A stretch of 64,000 nt of DNA, from assembly GCA_024235215.1 (NCBI GenBank), contig JACKMU010000002.1, forward strand, positions 619,668 through 683,667. The letters run 5' to 3'. A program made the position numbers and the translations under genes. The notes beneath the pieces are model-generated. The model was not told where the DNA came from, searched no databases, and worked only from the letters and a program-made list of their open reading frames with translations. Source of the DNA: Chromatiaceae bacterium (GTDB taxonomy: Bacteria > Pseudomonadota > Gammaproteobacteria > Chromatiales > Chromatiaceae). Below, one piece after another: positions 33,300 through 42,128 of this stretch. How positions within the stretch are numbered: the first letter of the stretch is position 1; each line of letters starts with the position of its first letter.

Positions 33300-34607
33300 T
33301 TAAGATCCCAGCAGTTGCATCTTCCTGCAGTATGACAAATTCCAGTTCCTATCCACTCCCCGGGGCAGCGCAGGCTCCAGCCTCACCACCCTGCCGCTCT
33401 CACTATCAAAAGACGCCGGCATCATCGCACCGGACCATAACAGGAAAACAGTGGTTGGAAACCTGGCCGCAAGCAACGGGGCAAGTTCCGACCACCTGGG
33501 GGAAAAAGCGGTGCACACCAGTATGGGTGCCTGACTCTCCTGGCTGAACTCGGCCAGCTGAACAGCCAAAGCACCCAACGGATCCGGCTCACCGCTGACG
33601 AGTTCCCAGCCACCGGTACCAAGTACGGCCTCGGCCAATTCGTGCGCGAGATAGTGAATAATCTCTGTCTCGTCATCATCGCCCCATCCATCGGGAAGCT
33701 CGATGATGCGCCAACTACGAAGAAAATCATCCTTCAATTGACCTGTGGCGGCGCGCAACATCATCCGCACCGCCCAGGTGTCATGGCAATTGATCACGAC
33801 CGCACCCTGCCCAACCTGCTGCCGGCATAAGGCAAGTAACGTACAGGAGGGTTCCGCCGGCAGACGCAAGGGAAAAAGCGCCTGAAAAAGGCGCGCACCC
33901 AGCTGGTACTCCGGTTGACTGCCGCGCGAGACGTCACTGATAACTGCATCCACCTCTTTGACAACCGCGTTCCTGACCATTTTAACCGCCAGCAAGCCCG
34001 GTGCCTGCTGGTAAGGCCTCCATGGATCGTCTGCATAACGAGCTGCCAGGGTCGCATCGACCGCTGCGCGCGGTGCAAACCGGCTGATACTGTCCTCAAT
34101 GAACACCTGAATGGCGTTGAAAGGTATCTCATTGGAGCTGGCAGCGGCGCGGTCTGCAAGCGCTTCACAGATCAATGCGAGTTTTTCATCGTCGGATGTC
34201 GACTCAGCGAACTGAAGTTCTGCCAGTCCGGCATCGGCGACGAATGGATTATCCGAGATATCGCTCCTCTCCAGACCCGACACCAGTACGGGTAGCACCA
34301 GGAAGTCTGGATCGATCGCCTTTCGCCACAGCAGAATGTTCACCTCGCGCGGCACCCAGCTCGAGTTCTCACGTTGCACAGCCCGTGGCGAGAGCAGAAT
34401 GACAGCGGCATCGCACAATCCCATCCATGCATAGAGGCGCTGGCACCATTCGTCGCCGGCCTGCAGGCTGCGCTGATCGACCAGTACCTCGATATCGGGG
34501 GTTGCAGCCAACTGATTACAGAGCCGGTCGAGGAAGCGCTGCGTCTCTGGCTCTTCAGTGCGGTTGGCACTATGACTGATGAATACTCTGAATCGACGTC
34601 CCTTCAT
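33300..34607 (-). CDS. TIR-domain protein with an NTPase-like C-terminal domain
   Basis: The 435-residue protein has an N-terminal TIR domain (residues 4-140): RVFISHSAN, VDQRSLQAGDEW, AVILLSPRAV and NSSWVPREVN, whose Glu is the likely catalytic residue. A linker follows; then from about 200 a region with YQQAPGLLAVKMVRNAV, AVVINCHDTWAVRMML and APILVCTAFSPRW. The latter looks like a P-loop NTPase fold that has lost its Walker motifs (possibly an inactive STAND). The TIR domain would be the effector and the C-terminal domain its sensor or adaptor. It is 5 bases after an MFS transporter gene and 2 bases before MoxR. Confidence 0.82.
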   Translation of the reverse strand: MKGRRFRVFISHSANRTEEPETQRFLDRLCNQLAATPDIEVLVDQRSLQAGDEWCQRLYAWMGLCDAAVILLSPRAVQRENSSWVPREVNILLWRKAIDPDFLVLPVLVSGLERSDISDNPFVADAGLAELQFAESTSDDEKLALICEALADRAAASSNEIPFNAIQVFIEDSISRFAPRAAVDATLAARYADDPWRPYQQAPGLLAVKMVRNAVVKEVDAVISDVSRGSQPEYQLGARLFQALFPLRLPAEPSCTLLALCRQQVGQGAVVINCHDTWAVRMMLRAATGQLKDDFLRSWRIIELPDGWGDDDETEIIHYLAHELAEAVLGTGGWELVSGEPDPLGALAVQLAEFSQESQAPILVCTAFSPRWSELAPLLAARFPTTVFLLWSGAMMPASFDSESGRVVRLEPALPRGVDRNWNLSYCRKMQLLGS

Positions 34608-34612
34608 CTTTA

Positions 34613-35893
34613 CTAAAAACGATCGCTCCCTGATCCGGATTGCTCTGATGTATCGGCGGGCAACTCAAATTCAGGCTCCGGATCCGCGTCCGGATGCATC
34701 TCCAGGCTCACCGGTGTGGTACGTACCAGAGGAATAAACCTGGTTTGTTCATCGACCGGTGTCGGGGCTCGTTTCGTCATCCGGTAGAGCCCGTATACCA
34801 TCAGGATGACTGCCGTTGCGGTCGATACCAGAGGCAGACCGACGGCTCCAAAGCTGTCCATGGCGACACCCCCCAGAAGCGGACCGCAGAGTGCACCGAA
34901 GCCAAAGATAAAAAGCAGACCCCGCGTCGCCTCGAGCACTTGACCCTGCTCCAGGTGATCGTTCGTGTGAGCCACACTGATGCCGTAGAGAGAAAACATA
35001 AGCCCGCCATAGACGAAACTGGCCAATATCAGACCGGGATGTCCCTCGATCACGATAAAAGCTGCGACAGCAGCAATCATGGCCGCAGCGAAACTGCTCG
35101 AAGTCAGCACGATGCGACGATCTATCAAGTCTGACAGACGGCCGATAGGCCACTGAAGCGTGGCGCCACCAAAAATGGTTGCGCTCATCAGCAGAGCGAT
35201 CTCCCCTTCCTCCAGCGCCAGGCGTTGACCAAAAACAGGCGCCATAGCCCAGAATGCACCACTCATGATGCCAGCACAGAACACACCAACCGTACCCAGT
35301 GGGGATATGCGCATCAGCTGATCGAGTTTCACCGGAACCATACTGTCAATGCGTGGCTCAGTTACCCTGGTTACTGCAATTGGCACCACACCCAGAGAAA
35401 TCAGGATTGCCGCGTAGGCGAATAGTTGCAGACCGGAGATGTCGCTGATCAAGAGTAAAAACTGACTGCTTCCCAACGCGATCAACGTGCTCGTCATATA
35501 TATCGAAAAGATCCGTCCACGGGCGGGTCCCGTACTCTGTTCATTGAGCCAGCTTTCCACCACCATATAGATCCCGACCACACACAAACCGCTGAGCGCT
35601 CTCAACATAAACCATGTCCATGGATGCACCGCGAGGCCAAAGAGCAGGCAGGAGGCCGCAGCCACGGCTGTTAATGTTGCGAAAGCGCGAATATGCCCGA
35701 CATTGCGGATAATACCGGGAACGAGCAGCGTTCCGGAGAGGTAGCCAGCATAGTAACCGGCCATGACCAGGCCCGTCTCTATATTGGAGAATGACGCGAT
35801 AGTGGCCCGCACACCGAGGAGTGTCCCGAGCAAGCCCGCGCCCATGAGGAGGAGCCCCAATCCGCTCAGAAGAACCAGAATTGTCGTCGTCAT
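34613..35893 (-). CDS. MFS transporter
   Basis: The protein is 426 residues with about 12 hydrophobic segments. The first begins ILVLLSGLGLLLMGAGLL. VPGIIRNVGHIRAFA and LQWPIGRLSDLIDRR carry the cytoplasmic loop-type basic motif, and the YcaD-like pattern EGEIALLMSATIFGGATL follows. ATG 35893 was chosen because upstream sequence (to 36103) is not membrane-like. A long acidic, Pro-rich C-terminal tail follows the last span. The stop is 5 bases before the TIR start, so it may share the operon, although a transporter is not an expected part of a TIR-MoxR system. Substrate is unknown. Confidence 0.82.
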   Translation of the reverse strand: MTTTILVLLSGLGLLLMGAGLLGTLLGVRATIASFSNIETGLVMAGYYAGYLSGTLLVPGIIRNVGHIRAFATLTAVAAASCLLFGLAVHPWTWFMLRALSGLCVVGIYMVVESWLNEQSTGPARGRIFSIYMTSTLIALGSSQFLLLISDISGLQLFAYAAILISLGVVPIAVTRVTEPRIDSMVPVKLDQLMRISPLGTVGVFCAGIMSGAFWAMAPVFGQRLALEEGEIALLMSATIFGGATLQWPIGRLSDLIDRRIVLTSSSFAAAMIAAVAAFIVIEGHPGLILASFVYGGLMFSLYGISVAHTNDHLEQGQVLEATRGLLFIFGFGALCGPLLGGVAMDSFGAVGLPLVSTATAVILMVYGLYRMTKRAPTPVDEQTRFIPLVRTTPVSLEMHPDADPEPEFELPADTSEQSGSGSDRF

Positions 35894-36057
35894 CGGCCGT
35901 ATGCACTTGCAAGCAACTTTAACTGAGAGAAACCTCAGGTAGCGTTTCAGAGTGATCTTGCTCAAGAAACGGAAAGTAGTCCAGTCGCCGGATGAAAACA
36001 ACTGCGAGCAACAATTACGCTCTGATCCGGTTTTTGTGACCCGGTTTAGCCTGTCAG

Positions 36058-36071
36058 TTGATTTAAAGCAA
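36058..36071 (+). promoter_or_regulatory. FNR/Anr-like box upstream of rnfB
   Basis: TTGATTTAAAGCAA matches the FNR consensus TTGAT-N4-ATCAA at 9 of 10 fixed positions. It lies about 105 bases upstream of rnfB in the 282-base divergent region with the MFS gene. No strong -10 is placed ideally downstream, so the class of control is unclear. Anaerobic induction of the Rnf module would be sensible. Confidence 0.42.
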
Positions 36072-36175
36072 CTACCTATTTTTTCGTAATAACCTTGTCT
36101 CATTTAGGTATTACACTTAACCAGATAATTTAGTCTCAGACCGACGCTTTTCCGAACCAGTGAGGCTCCGAGAGG

Positions 36176-37045
36176 ATGGCGTTTTTCGATATTGCGAGTG
36201 CCGCAGCGTTCATGCTGTGTCTGGGTATAGCTTTAGCCTTTATTCTGGCGATAGCCAACCGTAAGCTCTATGTCTACGAAGATCCCCGGATCGACGAGGT
36301 CGAGGAGATGCTGCCGCACGCCAACTGTGGCGCCTGCGGTAAACCGGGTTGCCGTCCCTTCGCTGAGGCTTTGGTCAAGGGGGAAGTCGATCCTGCCTTG
36401 TGTACGCCGAATTCGCAGGATATGACCGAGGAGATCGCCGCTTTTCTCGGCGTCGAACTGGGCGATCACACCAAACGCGTGGCGCGACTGGCTTGCGCGG
36501 GGGGTGCCCACGTCGCCTATTTCCGGGCCGAGTATTCGGGGTTGAAATCCTGCCGGGCCGCAGCACTCATCTCCGGAGGCGGCAAAGGCTGTACCTGGGG
36601 CTGCCTGGGTCTGGGCGATTGTGAAGCGGTATGCGAATTTGACGCGATACACATGAACAAGTATGGCCTGCCGGTGGTCAGCGAGGAGAAGTGCGTGGCC
36701 TGCAGCGATTGCGTTGAGGTCTGTCCCAAGGACCTGTTTTCGATACAACCCATCACCCACAACTTGTGGGTAGCCTGCAAGAGCCTTTCCGAAGGTGACG
36801 AGGCGGAGCACGACTGCGAGGTCGCCTGCACCGCCTGCGGTCGCTGCGTCGTCGATGCACCCGAGGGACTGATCACGATAAAGGATTTTCTGGCAGTGAT
36901 TGATTATTCCAAGAACGAACTCGCGTCCAGGGTGGCCATCGAGCGCTGTCCCACGGGGGCCATCGTGTGGATGCAGGACCGCAAGACACTGAAAGGTTCG
37001 GGGGCGAAAAAAATCCTCAGAATGGAACCCCTGCCGAGGGGATGA
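36176..37045 (+). CDS. rnfB: Rnf complex FeS subunit RnfB
   Basis: This 289-residue protein is longer than the E. coli RsxB (about 190). An N-terminal membrane anchor (AAAFMLCLGIALAFILAIAN) is followed by the RnfB cluster domain with NCGACGKPGCRPFAEAL. Further 4Fe-4S motifs are CEAVCEFDAI, CVACSDCVEVCP and CTACGRC. It passes electrons between reduced ferredoxin and RnfC or RnfD/G at the membrane. The start ATG 36176 lies downstream of GAGG. It is the first gene of the module and is separated from rnfC by the ferredoxin oxidoreductase gene, an unusual arrangement. Confidence 0.92.
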   Translation: MAFFDIASAAAFMLCLGIALAFILAIANRKLYVYEDPRIDEVEEMLPHANCGACGKPGCRPFAEALVKGEVDPALCTPNSQDMTEEIAAFLGVELGDHTKRVARLACAGGAHVAYFRAEYSGLKSCRAAALISGGGKGCTWGCLGLGDCEAVCEFDAIHMNKYGLPVVSEEKCVACSDCVEVCPKDLFSIQPITHNLWVACKSLSEGDEAEHDCEVACTACGRCVVDAPEGLITIKDFLAVIDYSKNELASRVAIERCPTGAIVWMQDRKTLKGSGAKKILRMEPLPRG

Positions 37046-37147
37046 AAGCAGCAGAATCCGGGCAACCTGGCATAAGGTCGAGGATTTCAAGGGACTGCCG
37101 TTTCGACGACAGATTTATAGATGTGGGGAAACGAGAGAGTTTTGGTC

Positions 37148-40100
37148 ATGATGAAGAAGCAGCCGGAGAGACAATTCAAATATCCTGGTATTCGCATGTC
37201 CACGGACGGCAATGGCGCCGTGATCATGTGTGAGCGTGAGGCGAGCGACGCTGCCGGCGCCTACCCGATCACCCCCTCCACCCAGATGGGGGAATACTGG
37301 GCGGAAGAGACCGCGAAGGGACATATCAATATCTCCGGCCGGCCGCTGATATTCATCGAACCGGAGGGCGAACATGCTGCGGCCAGCGTGACCGCCGGCA
37401 TGGCGATGTCGGGATTGCGCGCCACCAACTTCTCTTCCGGTCAGGGCATCGTTTATATGCATGAATCCCTGTACGGTGCCGTGGGCAAGCGGCTTCCCTA
37501 CATTCTGAATATCGGCTGCCGTGCCATCACCAAGACCAGCCTCAACGTGCATGCTGCACACGATGACTATTTCGCCATCGACGATGTCGGCTTTTTTCAG
37601 GTGCTCGGAAACAGCGCCCAGCAGGCGGCGGATCTGAATGTGATCTCCCGCAAGATCGCGGAACTCTCCCTCACGCCCGGCGCCGTGGGTCAGGACGGTT
37701 TCCTCACCACCCACGTGATCGAGTCCGTGGACGTGCCGGAACGTGAACTCATTGCGGAGTATCTGGGCAGGCCGGAAGACCAGATCGAATGCCCGACACC
37801 GGCGCAACGGATGCTGTACGGTAAAACGCGCCGCCGCGTCCCGCTGGTGTGGGATGTGGACAACCCCGCTATCTCCGGTTGCGTGCAGAACCAGGACAGT
37901 TATATGCAGGCCGTGGCCGCGCAACGTCCGTTCTTCTTCGAGCATATTCCCGCGATCGCCGACCAGTGCATGGAGGAGTACTACCAACTGACCGGGCGTC
38001 GTTACCAGCGTGTCATGACTTACCGCACCGAGGATGCGGATTATCTGATCGTCGGCATGGGGAGCATGCTGGTCCAGGCCGAAGCGGTGGCCGATTACCT
38101 GCGCGAGACGCGTCGACTCAAAGTGGGCGTGGTGAACGTCGTCATGTGGCGCCCCTTTCCGGGCGCGCTGATCAGCGAAATCGTCCGCGGACGCAAAGGG
38201 GTGGCTGTGCTGGAGCGCACGGATCAGCCACTGGCCGAAGATCTGCCGATCATGCGCGAGACGCGGGCTGCGATCGCGAAATGTGTCGAAAACGGGATCG
38301 TCGGGAGAAGGGACGAGCTTCCCCATCCCGCCTATCCGGTGTACGCCAAGCCGCAAAGCGATATGTCACCGATGTACTCCGGAGCTTACGGACTCGGCAG
38401 CCGTGATCTCCAACCGGAAGCGCTGATCGCAGCCATCGAGAATATGCTTCCCGAGGGCAAGAAGAAGAAATTCTTCTATCTCTCCGTCGATTTCATCCGC
38501 GATATGGCATTTTCGCCGAAGCAGGAGATCCACCAGCAGAACATCCTCAAGCTCTATCCGGGGGTGCGGGACTACGCGATTCGCGGCAGCGAGAATCCGA
38601 ATCTGATGCCCAAAGGGGCGATCACGGTGCGCATGCACTCGGTCGGTGGCTGGGGGGCAATCACCACCGGAAAAAATCTGGCCATGACGCTGTTCGATCT
38701 GCTTGGGTATGAGGTCAAGGCCAACCCGAAATACGGGTCGGAGAAGAAAGGTCAACCGACGACCTATTACCTGTCAGCGGCGCCCGAGCCGATCAGGATG
38801 AACTGCGAATACTATTTTGTCGATGCGGTGCTCTCGCCCGACCCCAACGTGTTCGGCCACTCCAATCCTCTGTCCGGTCTGAAGAAAGGCGGCGTATTCA
38901 TCGTGCAAAGCGAGCTGGAGTCGCCGCAGGCCGTCTGGAAGAGTATTCCCCCCCAGTCGCAGAAATTCATCATCGACAACAATATCCGCATCTTCTATCT
39001 GGATGGGTTCAAGATAGCCCGCGCCGAAGCGACTGATCTGGAGCTGCAAATCCGCATGCAGGGTGCTGCCTTTCAGGGAGCGTTCTTCGCCGCCTCCCCG
39101 GTGATGGAGGCAGCAGGCTTCACCGAAGAGAAGCTGTTCCAGGCCATACGTGACCAGCTGCAGGACAAATTCGGCAGCAAGGGTGCACGTGTGGTGGAGG
39201 ACAATCTGCGGGTGATTCGCCGCGGCTTCGATGAGATCGTGGAGATCACCGATAAGAACCTGCTTCCGGCCGCCGAAAGCACGGGCATGCGCAAAGATTC
39301 TGCCATGCCGATCATGCTCAAGCGCTTGCCGGCGGGCAATGATCCGAAGTCGGATGTGCACGCATTCTGGGAACGGACCGGAAATTTTTACCAGTCCGGC
39401 AAAGGCGAGCAGAACCTGGCGGATCCCTTCATGGCATTGAGCCTCATTCCGGCCAGCACGGGTGTGTATCGGGACATGACTATGATCCGGTTCGAGTATC
39501 CGGTCTGGGTGCCTGAAAAGTGTACCGCCTGCAGCGACTGTTTCACTCTCTGTCCGGACAGCGCCATCCCAGGCCTGGTGAACTCCGTCAGCGAGGTGTT
39601 CGAGACCAACATCAAGCGGATCGAAAGCAAGGGGCGCCAGGTAATACATCTGCGCAGAGCCGTTCGCACCACCGAGAAGAAGCTGCGCGCAGCGGCGGAA
39701 GCCGCTGAGGGAGCGATCCTCGATTCGCGTCCGCTCCTGCTCCAGGCCATTGACGATACGATAGCCGAGTATGCGTTGGCACCCGGTGAAAAGCCGCAGT
39801 TGGAGCAGGAGTTCGACTGGTTCAAGGATGCGATGGGGGAGTTCAAGTTCAACCTGGTCGCTCCGTACTACCAGAACCGGGAAAAGCGCGCCAAGGGCAG
39901 CGGTGGACTTTTCTCCATCACCATCAACCCTTACACCTGTAAAGGCTGCATGGAGTGTGTCGCGGTCTGTGATGACGGCGCGCTGGTGATTGAGAAGCAG
40001 ACGCCGGCGGCGATTCAGACACTGCGGAAAGACTGGGCCTATTGGCTGGACCTGCCCACCACCTCTCCCGATTTCATCCGCATCGATGACTTCGATGGGA

Positions 40101-42091
40101 AGATCGGTGCGCTGGAGACCATGCTGCTGGACAAGAAGACCTACTGGTCGATGGACTCCGGTGATGGCGCATGCAACGGCTGCGGCGAAAAGACCTCCCT
40201 GCATCTGTTCACGGCCACGGTGACGGCGCTGCTGCAACCGAGAGTCAAAAAGCACCTGGAGAAGGTCACCGATCTCATCGAGCGTCTGGAGCGGCATATC
40301 CGGCTGAGGCTCGCAGAGAACATGGACATCACCGATGTGACGGCGGTGGAACAAGCCGTGGCAGCGCACAAGGAACTCGACCTCACCCTGTCCAGCTTCT
40401 CGGGTTCACTCGATAAGGGCAAGGCCAGCAAACCGCTCGATGCCGACTGGCTGAGATGGGTGACCCGTCTGCTGGATGCGCTCAAAACACTCAAATGGAG
40501 GTATACCGAAGGCAGCACCAAACGGGGCCGCGCCGACCTGGGATTCATCAACGCAACGGGTTGCACCTCCGTTTACGGCTCCACTTTTCCCTATAATCCC
40601 TATCCGTTCCCCTGGACCAGCCACCTGTTTCAGGATGCGCCGTCGGTCTCCATGGGTATCTTCGAGGGACACATGGCGAAAATGGCCGAGGGCTTCAAAG
40701 CCATCCGTATGGCCGAGATGGAGCTTGCGGGCAAACACGACATAGCACAGATGGAAGCGGAGCTCGCCTACTTTACCTGGGATAAGTTTACCGATGAGGA
40801 GTTCCGGCTTTGTCCACCGGTCGTCGCCGTCGGCGGCGATGGAGCCATGTACGACATCGGTTTCCAGAATCTCTCCCGGGCCCTGGCTTCCGGCATGCCG
40901 ATCAAGGTGCTCGTGGTCGACACGCAGGTCTACTCCAACACCGGTGGCCAGGCCTGCACCTCGGGTTTCATCGGTCAGGTTTCCGACATGGCGCCTTTCG
41001 GCAAAGCCTGGCGCGGCAAGGAGGAGACGCGCAAGGAGATGACCTTGATCAGCATGGCCCACCGGACCACATTCACGGTCAATGGTGCGCCGAGTCACTA
41101 CACCCATCTCATCGAAAGTTACATCGACGGGCTCAATTCACGCCGTCCCGCGTTGTGGAATATCTACGCACCCTGTCAGCCGGAGCACGCCATTCCGGAC
41201 GATGCTTCCGAGATGCAGAGCAAACTGGCGGTGGAGTCCCGTGCCTATCCGCTGATGGTTTTCGATCCGGATGCCGGCGAGACCTGGGCGGCGTGCCTGT
41301 CGTTGGAAGGGAATCCCGCCATGGACGCGGACTGGCCAACCTACCAGCTCGAATTCGAGGATGAAGAAGGCAACCGGGACAGCATGGAACTGCCCATGAC
41401 CTTCGCCGACTTCGCGCTCACCGAAGGCCGTTTCCGCAAGAATTTCCGCATGGCGCCGCGGGATACCTGGAATGAGCACATGGTGCCGATCGCTGAATTC
41501 CTGGAGATGGAGGAGGAGGAGCGGGAAGGCTTGTATCCGTTCGTGTGGGGGGTGGACAAGAAGCACCACCTGATGCGGGTCATCTGTTCCGCCGAACTGG
41601 TGACATCGACGGAAGAGCGACGCGATTACTGGCGGACGATAAAGGGGCTCGCGGGATTGCTGGACAAAGTGGATCCGGAGGCGATCGCCAATCAAGTGCG
41701 CGCCGAAACCGCCGGGAAGCTCGCGGCGGGACTCTATGCCATGTTGGGAGGCGGTGCCGGCGGGCCGGAGCTCTCCGCGGTGCTGGGTGCCGCACCTGCC
41801 GTTGCTGGCGCTGCAGCACCTGCCGCAGCCACTGCGGAAGGGTTCGAGCCGGCGTGGATAGAGCAGCCACTCTGCACCACATGCGACGAATGCATCGATA
41901 TCAACCCGAAGATCTTCGCCTACAACGACGACAAGAAGGCCATTGTAGCCAACCCCAAGGGCGGCCCCTACAAGGATATCGTGCGTTCCGCGGAGAAGTG
42001 CCCGGCGGAGTGCATCCATCCGGGGACACCCTGGGATGCGAACGAGAAGGAGCTGGACAAACTGATCAAGCGGGCAGAGAAATACCAGTAA
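37148..42091 (+). CDS. Fused 2-oxoacid (pyruvate-type):ferredoxin oxidoreductase with C-terminal ferredoxin extension
   Basis: The 1647-residue protein (ATG 37148; an ATG at 37121 lacks a good ribosome site) is much longer than typical NifJ (about 1170-1200). The order is: alpha domain (DAAGAYPITPSTQMGEYW, quoted in part), domain II, gamma domain (VGGWGAITTGKNLAMTLFD), then two-cluster ferredoxin motifs CTACSDCFTLCP and CKGCMECVAVC. The TPP-binding beta domain has CNGCGEK, GCTSVYGSTFP and GDGAMYDIG, with NTGGQACTSG. An added helical insertion sits after CNGCGEK. A C-terminal stretch, CTTCDEC (about residue 1575) and CPAECIHPG, looks like a further small ferredoxin domain. It interconverts 2-oxoacid plus CoA with acyl-CoA and CO2 using ferredoxin. 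Pyruvate is likely given ppdK nearby, but 2-oxoglutarate cannot be excluded. Confidence 0.88.
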   Translation: MMKKQPERQFKYPGIRMSTDGNGAVIMCEREASDAAGAYPITPSTQMGEYWAEETAKGHINISGRPLIFIEPEGEHAAASVTAGMAMSGLRATNFSSGQGIVYMHESLYGAVGKRLPYILNIGCRAITKTSLNVHAAHDDYFAIDDVGFFQVLGNSAQQAADLNVISRKIAELSLTPGAVGQDGFLTTHVIESVDVPERELIAEYLGRPEDQIECPTPAQRMLYGKTRRRVPLVWDVDNPAISGCVQNQDSYMQAVAAQRPFFFEHIPAIADQCMEEYYQLTGRRYQRVMTYRTEDADYLIVGMGSMLVQAEAVADYLRETRRLKVGVVNVVMWRPFPGALISEIVRGRKGVAVLERTDQPLAEDLPIMRETRAAIAKCVENGIVGRRDELPHPAYPVYAKPQSDMSPMYSGAYGLGSRDLQPEALIAAIENMLPEGKKKKFFYLSVDFIRDMAFSPKQEIHQQNILKLYPGVRDYAIRGSENPNLMPKGAITVRMHSVGGWGAITTGKNLAMTLFDLLGYEVKANPKYGSEKKGQPTTYYLSAAPEPIRMNCEYYFVDAVLSPDPNVFGHSNPLSGLKKGGVFIVQSELESPQAVWKSIPPQSQKFIIDNNIRIFYLDGFKIARAEATDLELQIRMQGAAFQGAFFAASPVMEAAGFTEEKLFQAIRDQLQDKFGSKGARVVEDNLRVIRRGFDEIVEITDKNLLPAAESTGMRKDSAMPIMLKRLPAGNDPKSDVHAFWERTGNFYQSGKGEQNLADPFMALSLIPASTGVYRDMTMIRFEYPVWVPEKCTACSDCFTLCPDSAIPGLVNSVSEVFETNIKRIESKGRQVIHLRRAVRTTEKKLRAAAEAAEGAILDSRPLLLQAIDDTIAEYALAPGEKPQLEQEFDWFKDAMGEFKFNLVAPYYQNREKRAKGSGGLFSITINPYTCKGCMECVAVCDDGALVIEKQTPAAIQTLRKDWAYWLDLPTTSPDFIRIDDFDGKIGALETMLLDKKTYWSMDSGDGACNGCGEKTSLHLFTATVTALLQPRVKKHLEKVTDLIERLERHIRLRLAENMDITDVTAVEQAVAAHKELDLTLSSFSGSLDKGKASKPLDADWLRWVTRLLDALKTLKWRYTEGSTKRGRADLGFINATGCTSVYGSTFPYNPYPFPWTSHLFQDAPSVSMGIFEGHMAKMAEGFKAIRMAEMELAGKHDIAQMEAELAYFTWDKFTDEEFRLCPPVVAVGGDGAMYDIGFQNLSRALASGMPIKVLVVDTQVYSNTGGQACTSGFIGQVSDMAPFGKAWRGKEETRKEMTLISMAHRTTFTVNGAPSHYTHLIESYIDGLNSRRPALWNIYAPCQPEHAIPDDASEMQSKLAVESRAYPLMVFDPDAGETWAACLSLEGNPAMDADWPTYQLEFEDEEGNRDSMELPMTFADFALTEGRFRKNFRMAPRDTWNEHMVPIAEFLEMEEEEREGLYPFVWGVDKKHHLMRVICSAELVTSTEERRDYWRTIKGLAGLLDKVDPEAIANQVRAETAGKLAAGLYAMLGGGAGGPELSAVLGAAPAVAGAAAPAAATAEGFEPAWIEQPLCTTCDECIDINPKIFAYNDDKKAIVANPKGGPYKDIVRSAEKCPAECIHPGTPWDANEKELDKLIKRAEKYQ

Positions 42092-42128
42092 CCCCATATC
42101 GACGGACACACGAGCGAGGTAGGTTGCC

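Noticed and set aside
38774..40369. 531-residue open frame on the minus strand
   Set aside because: It lies wholly opposite the ferredoxin oxidoreductase, which has TPP and cluster motifs in its own frame. It is His/Arg/Leu-rich, typical of an antisense shadow in GC-rich DNA.
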